DNA of 10,454 nucleotides, taken from CADEFF01 sp964569315 (GTDB lineage Bacteria; Pseudomonadota; Alphaproteobacteria; Dongiales; Dongiaceae). The notes under the pieces were generated by a model. That model made no database searches. It was given only the letters and a program-made list of their open reading frames with translations, and was not told where the DNA came from. A program made the position numbers and the translations under genes. How positions within the stretch are numbered: position 1 is the stretch's first letter; each line of letters begins with the position of its first letter. The DNA is taken from positions 1-10,454 of the forward strand of contig CAZMUZ010000126.1 of assembly GCA_964569315.1 (NCBI GenBank), read 5' to 3'. Below, in pieces: positions 1 to 5,269 of this stretch.

Positions 1-1
1 C

Positions 2-811
2 AGCTATCGCGGGCCGATCCAGGCCGTGATCTTCGACTGGGCCGGCACTGTGGTGGATTTCGGCTGCATGGCGCCGGCCGTCGTCTTCATCGAGGTGTTC
101 AAGCGCAAGGGGGTGCCGATCTCCATGGAGGAAGCGCGGGGGCCCATGGGCACGCACAAGCGGGTCCATATCCAGCAGATCACCCAGCTCGACGCGGTGC
201 GGCAGCGCTGGACCGCGAAGCACGGCAAGGCGCCGACCGAGACCGACGTCGATGCGATGTACAAGGATTTTATCCCGCTCCAGCTCAAGGTGCTGTCGGA
301 CTACTCCGCCCTCATCCCCGGGACGCTCGAGGCGGTGAAGGCGATCCGCAAGCGCGGCGGCAAGATCGGCACGACCACCGGTTATTCGAGCGACATGACC
401 GCGATCAACCTGCGCGATGCGGCCAAGGCGGGCTTCAAGCCGGATTCGACGGTGACTGCCTCGGATGTGCCGGTCGGCCGGCCCTCGCCCAATATGTGCC
501 TGCAGAACGTCATCAATCTCGGCGTCTCCACGGTCGAGGCCTGCGTCAAGATCGACGATACCGTGCCCGGCATCGAGGAGGGCCTCAATGCCGGCATGTG
601 GACCATCGGGCTCGCCGTCAGCGGCAACGAGGTCGGCCTCTCGCTCGCCGACTACAGGAAGCTCGGCAAGCCCGACCGCGAGCGGCGCCGCGAGGCGGCC
701 TATCGCCGCATGTATCAGAGCGGTGGCCACTATGTCGTGGACAGCATTGCCGATATCATGCCCTGCCTCGACGATATCGAGGCCCGGCTCGAGCGGGGCG
801 AACGGCCCTAG
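2..811 (+). CDS. phnX: Phosphonoacetaldehyde hydrolase (phosphonatase), 5'-partial
   Basis: Cleaves the C-P bond of phosphonoacetaldehyde to acetaldehyde and phosphate in the cytoplasm, the last step of hydrolytic 2-aminoethylphosphonate (AEP) breakdown. It is a HAD-superfamily enzyme. Numbering visible codons from base 2, the nucleophile motif DWAGT puts Asp at residue 12, the cap-domain Schiff-base lysine (MGTHKR) at residue 53 and the Mg-binding Asp pair (KIDDT) at 185-186. These are the positions known for Bacillus cereus PhnX (D12, K53, D186), so the true start must lie only a few codons beyond the left edge. TTGYSSDM and the DVPVGRPSPNM motif also fit. A GTG at 26 is open, but it would remove part of the first beta strand, so it is not the start. 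The visible 269 residues are essentially full length. The next gene begins 42 nt downstream on the same strand. phnW, if present, would lie outside the window. Confidence 0.95.
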   Translation, partial: SYRGPIQAVIFDWAGTVVDFGCMAPAVVFIEVFKRKGVPISMEEARGPMGTHKRVHIQQITQLDAVRQRWTAKHGKAPTETDVDAMYKDFIPLQLKVLSDYSALIPGTLEAVKAIRKRGGKIGTTTGYSSDMTAINLRDAAKAGFKPDSTVTASDVPVGRPSPNMCLQNVINLGVSTVEACVKIDDTVPGIEEGLNAGMWTIGLAVSGNEVGLSLADYRKLGKPDRERRREAAYRRMYQSGGHYVVDSIADIMPCLDDIEARLERGERP

Positions 812-853
812 CCGGGACGGCCCGCTCCTCTGGCACGGCAGTCGCAGACCTCC

Positions 854-3298
854 ATGACCAAGCTCCCTTCCCATGCCGAAATCGTCGTCATCGGCGGCGG
901 CATCATCGGTTGCTCCACCGCCTATCACCTCGCGAAGAACGGCAAGAAGGACGTCGTGCTGCTGGAGCGGCAGAAGCTCACCAGCGGCACCACCTGGCAC
1001 GCGGCCGGCCTCGTCCGGGCGATGCTCTATAGCGGCAATCTGACGAGGCTCGCTCGGCACAGCGTCGAGCTCTATACGCGGCTGGAAAAGGAGACCGGCC
1101 AGGCCACCGGTTTCAAGCAGAACGGCAGCATCTCGATCGCCGTGAATGGCGAGCGGCTGGACGAGCTCCGGCGCGGCGCCTCCATGGCCAAGGCCTTCGG
1201 CGTCGAGGCGGAGGAGATATCGAAGAAGCAGCTTCTCGAAAAATGGCCGCTGATGAATGTCGAGGATGTGACCGGGGCCATCTTCTTTCCGCATGACGGC
1301 CAGTGCAATCCGTCCGATACGGCAATGGCGCTCGCCAAGGGCGCGCGCATGGGCGGGGTCAAGATCTTCGAGGGTGTGAAGGTCACCGGGATCCTCACCA
1401 AGGACGGCCGCGCCACGGGCGTTCGCACCGCGGACGGCGAAATCTCGGCCGAGGTGGTGGTGAACTGCGGCGGCATGTGGGCCCGCGAGATCGGGCTCAT
1501 GGCGGGCGTCTCGGTCCCGCTCCATGCGGCCGAGCATTTCTACGTCGTAACCGAGCCGATCGAGGGGCTGCCGTCGGACCTGCCGGTCATGCGAAACATG
1601 GATTCCTGCGCCTACTACAAGGAGGATGCCGGCAAGCTTTTGATCGGCGCCTTCGAACCCCAGGCGAAGCCCTGGGGCATGAAGGGCATTCCGGAGGATT
1701 TCTGCTTCGACGAGCTGCCCGAGGATTTCGACCATTTCCAGCCGATCCTCGAGGGCGCCATCCATCGCGTGCCGGCACTGGCCGAGACCGGCATCCGAAA
1801 ATTCTTCAATGGGCCGGAAAGCTTCACGCCGGATCAGCGCTATCTCCTCGGCGAGACGCCGGAGTTGAAGAGTTTCTTCGTGGCTGCCGGCTTCAACTCG
1901 ATCGGGATCCAGTCGGCCGGCGGCGCCGGCATGGCGCTTGCCGAGTGGATCTGCAACGGCCATCCGCCCTTCGATCTCTGGGACGTCGATATCCGCCGCA
2001 TGATGCCGCACCAGAACCGCAGGACCTATCTCTACGACCGGGTCTCCGAGGCGCTCGGCCTGCTCTATGCGATGCATTGGCCCTACCGCCAGTTCGAGAC
2101 GGCGCGCGGCATTCGCCTGACGCCGCTCTATCATCGGCTGAAGGCGCACGGCGCCGGCTTCGGCGAGGTAGCGGGCTGGGAGCGCGCCAACTGGTTCGCG
2201 CCGAAGGGCGTCGAGCCGAAATACGAATACAGCTTCGGCCGGCAGAACTGGTTCGGCTACGCCGCCGCCGAGGTCAAGGCGACGCGCGAGAAGGTCGGCC
2301 TCTTCGATCAATCGACCTTCGCCAAGTTCCTGGTGCGAGGTGCCGATGCCGAGCGCGAGCTGCAGCGCATTTGCGCCGCCGACGTGGGCGTGGCGCCGGG
2401 CCGCGCCATCTACACCCAGTGGCTCAACGAGCGCGGCGGCATCGAGGCGGACCTCACCATCACGCGCCTCGACGAGGAGAGCTATATGGTGGTGACCTCT
2501 GCTGCGAGCGCGGTCCGCGATCTCACCTGGCTGAAGCGCAATCTTGCCGCCGAGGCACGGGTGACGGTCGATGACGTGACCAATGCCTATGCGGTGCTGG
2601 GGGTGATGGGCCCGAACAGCCGTGCGCTGCTGCAGTCGCTCACCGACCACGATCTTTCGAATCAGGGCTTCCCCTTCGGCACGAGCCGGGAGATCGAGAT
2701 CGCCCATATCCGCCTCCGGGCGACGCGGATCAGCTATATGGGCGAGCTCGGCTGGGAGCTCTACGTGCCGAGCGAGTTCGCCGCGGGCCTCTTCGACATT
2801 CTGGTCGAAAAGGGCGCGCCGTATGGGCTCAAGCTCTGCGGCATGCATGCGATGGACGCGCTGCGCATCGAGAAGGCCTATCGTCACTGGGGCCACGACA
2901 TCACGGACGAGGACACGCCGCTCGAGGCCGGGCTCGGCTTCGCCGTCGCCTTCGACAAGAACCGGCCCTTCATCGGCCGCGAGGCCCTGCTGCAGCAGCG
3001 CGGCAAGAAGCTCGGCCGGCGTCTCGTGCAGTTCGCGCTCGAGGATCCGGGGCCGCTGCTCTATCACAACGAGCCTATCTATCGGGACGGCGCGCTGGTC
3101 GGCCATACCAGTTCGGCCGCCTACGGCCACCATCTCGGGCGGGCGATCGCGCTGGGCTATGTCCGGAACGAGGCCGGCGTGGATGCCGACTTCGTGAATG
3201 GCGGCCGGTTCGAGATCGAAGTCGGGTTGCGGCGCTATGCGGCGCGCGCGAGCCTGAAGCCGCTCTACGACCCCGCCAGCGCCCGGATGAAGGCCTGA
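854..3298 (+). CDS. Two-domain FAD-dependent oxidoreductase, dimethylglycine/sarcosine dehydrogenase type
   Basis: An 814-residue fusion of an N-terminal DAO-type FAD oxidase domain (about 8-370), a linking FAO_M-like region (about 370-430) and a C-terminal GcvT-like aminomethyltransferase domain (about 435-805). The dinucleotide-binding motif IGGGIIG is at residues 13-19, followed by an acidic strand end at E38. TTWHAAGL has His49 where dimethylglycine dehydrogenases attach FAD covalently. The GcvT half shows YMGELGWELY and the ALRIEKAYRHWGHDI signature followed by TPLEAGLGF, typical of folate-linked demethylating dehydrogenases. The family oxidatively removes methyl or alkyl groups from secondary and tertiary amines. 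Here it sits between phnX and tmpAB-like genes, so the likely substrates are N-methyl-AEP (releasing phosphonoacetaldehyde for PhnX) or dimethylglycine/sarcosine derived from the TmpB product glycine betaine. Sequence alone does not separate these. No clear Shine-Dalgarno precedes ATG 854. The stop is 3 nt before the next start. Confidence 0.88.
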   Translation: MTKLPSHAEIVVIGGGIIGCSTAYHLAKNGKKDVVLLERQKLTSGTTWHAAGLVRAMLYSGNLTRLARHSVELYTRLEKETGQATGFKQNGSISIAVNGERLDELRRGASMAKAFGVEAEEISKKQLLEKWPLMNVEDVTGAIFFPHDGQCNPSDTAMALAKGARMGGVKIFEGVKVTGILTKDGRATGVRTADGEISAEVVVNCGGMWAREIGLMAGVSVPLHAAEHFYVVTEPIEGLPSDLPVMRNMDSCAYYKEDAGKLLIGAFEPQAKPWGMKGIPEDFCFDELPEDFDHFQPILEGAIHRVPALAETGIRKFFNGPESFTPDQRYLLGETPELKSFFVAAGFNSIGIQSAGGAGMALAEWICNGHPPFDLWDVDIRRMMPHQNRRTYLYDRVSEALGLLYAMHWPYRQFETARGIRLTPLYHRLKAHGAGFGEVAGWERANWFAPKGVEPKYEYSFGRQNWFGYAAAEVKATREKVGLFDQSTFAKFLVRGADAERELQRICAADVGVAPGRAIYTQWLNERGGIEADLTITRLDEESYMVVTSAASAVRDLTWLKRNLAAEARVTVDDVTNAYAVLGVMGPNSRALLQSLTDHDLSNQGFPFGTSREIEIAHIRLRATRISYMGELGWELYVPSEFAAGLFDILVEKGAPYGLKLCGMHAMDALRIEKAYRHWGHDITDEDTPLEAGLGFAVAFDKNRPFIGREALLQQRGKKLGRRLVQFALEDPGPLLYHNEPIYRDGALVGHTSSAAYGHHLGRAIALGYVRNEAGVDADFVNGGRFEIEVGLRRYAARASLKPLYDPASARMKA

Positions 3299-3301
3299 AG
3301 C

Positions 3302-4423
3302 ATGAGCAAGCTGCGCGATGCCGCCATCGGACCGGGTCGGGTTTCCGTGACCTGGGCCGATGGGCGCCGCGCGGACTTCCCCTTCATCTGGCTTCGCGAC
3401 AACTGCCTCTGCGCCGAATGCCGCCATCCGGCGAACGGCCAGCGCTTGCTCGACACGCTCGACCTGCCGGACGATATCGCGCCCTGCCGCGCGGCCGTCG
3501 AAGAGGGCAACCTCGCGGTCGGGTGGTCGGACGGGCATGGGAGCGCCTATGGGGCCGAGTGGCTCTGGGATCATGCGCCGACGCCGGAAGCGCGGGCGGC
3601 GCGCCGGGCGGCGCCCCGGTTCTGGGATGCCGGCATCGCGAACGATCTGCCGCGCGGCGACTGGGAAGAGATCTCGCGCTCGTCGGCTGCCGAGCGGCGC
3701 TATCTCGCGCGCTATCGCGAGTTCGGGTTCGGCCTCATCGACAAGGTGCCGACCCGCGACGGCATGGTGGTCGAGGTCGGCAACCGCTTCGGTTATGTCC
3801 GGGTGACGAACTACGGCGCCTTTTTCGACGTGCGCTCGGTCCCCGACCCGAACAATCTCGCCTATACCGCCGTGGCGCTCGGAGTCCATACGGACAACCC
3901 CTATCGCGACCCCGAGCCGGGCGTGCAGCTTCTGCATTGCCTGGAAGCGGATGCGCTGGGGGGCGAGAGCATTCTCGTGGACGGCTTCCGCGCCGCCGAG
4001 GACTTGCGGCGCTCTGAGCCGGAGGGTTTTGCGCGCCTCGCGCGCCGCCGCCAGAGCTTCCGCTTCCGCGACCGCGAGGCGGAGCTCAGCGCGCGCACGC
4101 CGGTCATCGAGCTCGACGACGACGACGCCGTCATGGCAATCCATTTCAACAACCGCTCGGCGGCCCCGCTTGACGCCCCGCTCGAAGAGATCGAGCCCTG
4201 GTATCGCGCCTACCGGCTGTTCGCGCGGCTGCTGCGCCGTCCGGAGAACGAGCTGCGCCTCCGGCTCGCGCCCGGCCAGCTCCTCATGATGCAGAACGAC
4301 CGTGCGCTGCATGGCCGCGAGGCCTTCGATCCCAATCTCGGGCGCCGGCATCTGCAGGGCTGTTACGTGGACAAGGACGGCATTGCCAGCCGGCTCGCGC
4401 TGCTGTCGCGGGGAGCGGCATGA
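3302..4423 (+). CDS. tmpA: Fe(II)/2-oxoglutarate dioxygenase, TmpA-like (gamma-butyrobetaine hydroxylase family)
   Basis: A 373-residue protein with an N-terminal GBBH-type zinc domain and a C-terminal TauD/TfdA double-stranded beta-helix. Zinc ligands are visible as C35, C37 and C40 in RDNCLCAEC, with H79 further on. The iron facial triad is H196 and D198 (HTDNPY) plus H337 (ALHGR); the arginine at 348/349 (GRRHLQG) is placed to bind 2-oxoglutarate. PGVQLLHC, GGESILVDGF and HFNN match the gamma-butyrobetaine hydroxylase family. Characterised TmpA, often misannotated as that hydroxylase, hydroxylates C1 of N-trimethyl-2-aminoethylphosphonate. An HD oxygenase gene overlapping the 3' end and phnX upstream favour TmpA over a carnitine-biosynthesis role. 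PhnY, the AEP hydroxylase, belongs to a different (PhyH-like) family. GAAGG 8 nt before ATG 3302 gives a good ribosome binding site inside the preceding gene. Confidence 0.87.
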   Translation: MSKLRDAAIGPGRVSVTWADGRRADFPFIWLRDNCLCAECRHPANGQRLLDTLDLPDDIAPCRAAVEEGNLAVGWSDGHGSAYGAEWLWDHAPTPEARAARRAAPRFWDAGIANDLPRGDWEEISRSSAAERRYLARYREFGFGLIDKVPTRDGMVVEVGNRFGYVRVTNYGAFFDVRSVPDPNNLAYTAVALGVHTDNPYRDPEPGVQLLHCLEADALGGESILVDGFRAAEDLRRSEPEGFARLARRRQSFRFRDREAELSARTPVIELDDDDAVMAIHFNNRSAAPLDAPLEEIEPWYRAYRLFARLLRRPENELRLRLAPGQLLMMQNDRALHGREAFDPNLGRRHLQGCYVDKDGIASRLALLSRGAA

Positions 4424-4965
4424 GCATCTTTGCCGCCGTCGAGGAGGCCTTTCGCCGCCGCGGCGCGGAGAGCTACGGGGAGGGTGTGTCCCAGCTCGAG
4501 CATGCGCTGCAGGCCGGCTGGCTCGCGGAGCGGGCGGGTGCCTCGGAGGCCCTCGTCGCCGCGTCGCTGCTGCACGACATCGGCCATATGCTGCATCGCC
4601 TGCCGGAAGACATCGCCGAGCGGGGCATCGACGCGCGGCATGAATCGCTGGGCTCGGCCTGGCTCTCGCAGCATTTCGATCTCGATGTGAGCGAGCCCGT
4701 GCGGCTGCATGTGGAGGCGAAACGCTATCTCGCCGCCATGGAGCCCGGCTATCTCGACTTGCTGTCGGAGGCCTCGAAGCTGAGCCTCGGGCTCCAGGGC
4801 GGGCTGCTGGATGCGGCTGCCGCCCGGCGCTTCGCCGAGGGGCCCTATGCCGAGGCGGCGACCCGCCTGCGGCGCTGGGACGACGAAGCCAAGATCGTCG
4901 GGCGCGCGACCCCCGATCTGGCCCATTTTCGCACCGCCATCGAGCGTAGCGCGGGGCCCCGCTAG
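4420..4965 (+). CDS. tmpB: HD-domain mixed-valent diiron oxygenase, TmpB/PhnZ-like
   Basis: A 181-residue HD-domain protein. In this family a mixed-valent diiron site oxidatively cleaves the C-P bond of a 1-hydroxyphosphonate, releasing phosphate. For TmpB the substrate is 1-hydroxy-2-(trimethylammonio)ethylphosphonate and the product is glycine betaine; for PhnZ they are 1-hydroxy-AEP and glycine. Candidate metal ligands are H28 (QLEHAL), H52-D53 with H56 (LLHDIGH), H74 (DARHES), H97 (RLHVEAKRYL) and D154 or D155 (RRWDDE). YGE at 19-21 precedes VSQLEHAL and corresponds to the Tyr/Glu substrate-gating pair of this oxygenase group. Ordinary HD phosphohydrolases lack it. The ATG overlaps the stop of the dioxygenase gene (ATGA), so the two are translationally coupled. 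GGGGAG lies 4 nt upstream. The partner's GBBH-type family is the main reason to prefer TmpB over PhnZ. Confidence 0.87.
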   Translation: MSIFAAVEEAFRRRGAESYGEGVSQLEHALQAGWLAERAGASEALVAASLLHDIGHMLHRLPEDIAERGIDARHESLGSAWLSQHFDLDVSEPVRLHVEAKRYLAAMEPGYLDLLSEASKLSLGLQGGLLDAAAARRFAEGPYAEAATRLRRWDDEAKIVGRATPDLAHFRTAIERSAGPR

Positions 4966-4977
4966 CCAACCCCCAGG

Positions 4978-4994
4978 GACGGCAGCTTCCCGTC
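4978..4994 (+). terminator. Weak hairpin after the phosphonate cluster
   Basis: GACGG (4978-4982) pairs with CCGTC (4990-4994) around a 7-nt loop, 12 nt after the HD-oxygenase stop. No T tract follows, so a Rho-independent terminator is doubtful. The stronger dyad at 5002-5068 could share the role. Confidence 0.25.
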
Positions 4995-5001
4995 AGAACC
5001 G

Positions 5002-5068
5002 CCGAAACCCGCAAGATTTCTGCGACAATAAAATCGGTCCGCCGCAGCGCTCGGTCTTGCGGGTTCGG
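5002..5068. repeat. Long inverted repeat with nested stem
   Basis: AACCCGCAAGA (5006-5016) is the exact reverse complement of TCTTGCGGGTT (5055-5065). Three more pairs (5002-5004 with 5066-5068) extend the stem if A5005 is bulged, giving 14 pairs. A second stem, CTGCG (5020-5024) with CGCAG (5043-5047), nests inside the 38-nt loop. It may be a transcript 3'-end structure of the upstream cluster, a structured RNA or a small palindromic element. No T run follows it. Confidence 0.55.
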
Positions 5069-5104
5069 ACTGAAATCCTACAGGCGCAGCAGTGCCGGCA
5101 GGGT

Positions 5105-5168
5105 ATTAACTAGAATTAGTTTAAAACGAACTCCCCTTGATTTGCGCCGTTATTTGGCGCCTCCTGTA
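5105..5168 (+). promoter_or_regulatory. Promoter-like block shared by both RTX genes (copy 1)
   Basis: This AT-rich stretch aligns without gaps to 8404-8467, about 42 of 64 positions identical by eye, although the surrounding intergenic DNA does not align. The best-kept parts are ATTAACTA at the left, TTAA and CGAA near the middle, TTGA, and TCCTGTA at the right. TAGAAT (5111-5116) resembles a sigma-70 -10 box and TATAAA occupies the same place in copy 2. TTAA-N11-TTAA is present in both copies. In this copy AACTA/TAGTT also forms a small palindrome (5108-5121). If TAGAAT is the -10, the leader to ATG 5270 would be about 145 nt. No clear -35 is visible. Confidence 0.5.
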
Positions 5169-5221
5169 AGAATTGCGAACGGTGCGAGGCGCTTATGCGT
5201 GCAGGGCCGGCGCACGGGAGC

Positions 5222-5240
5222 GGTCGCCTCTGAGGCGACC
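5222..5240 (+). promoter_or_regulatory. Perfect 9-bp hairpin in the leader of the first RTX gene
   Basis: GGTCGCCTC (5222-5230) and GAGGCGACC (5232-5240) are perfect reverse complements with one base between them, so the RNA would form a 7- to 8-bp stem with a tight loop. It lies 29 nt before ATG 5270. This position could hold an operator or an RNA structure that limits ribosome access. No counterpart was seen before the paralogue at 8573. Confidence 0.4.
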
Positions 5241-5269
5241 CCCGATGTGTCTGGCGGGGCGGGGTGATC

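Larger units (their letters stand above)
4966..5269. other. Intergenic region between phosphonate cluster and first RTX gene
   Basis: About 300 bases with no convincing gene on either strand. It holds a weak 5-bp hairpin after the HD gene (4978-4994), a long imperfect inverted repeat (5002-5068), an AT-rich promoter-like block (5105-5168) and a perfect 9-bp hairpin (5222-5240). The sharp fall in GC around 5104-5130 fits a promoter. Short reading frames that cross it are continuations of shadow frames. Confidence 0.7.

Noticed and set aside
26..811. GTG 26 as the true start of phnX
   Set aside because: Homologous residues (YRGPIQAV) are encoded upstream to the window edge, and counting from base 2 places D12, K53 and D186 at the known positions, so the start lies left of the window.
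1303..2574. Forward open frame of 423 codons inside the FAD oxidoreductase gene
   Set aside because: Arg/Gly-rich translation in another frame of a well-conserved gene; a high-GC artefact.
5106..5124. CtrA binding site
   Set aside because: Two TTAA half-sites are present in both copies, but the spacing is 11 nt instead of the 7 nt of the known motif. It is kept only as part of the shared block.
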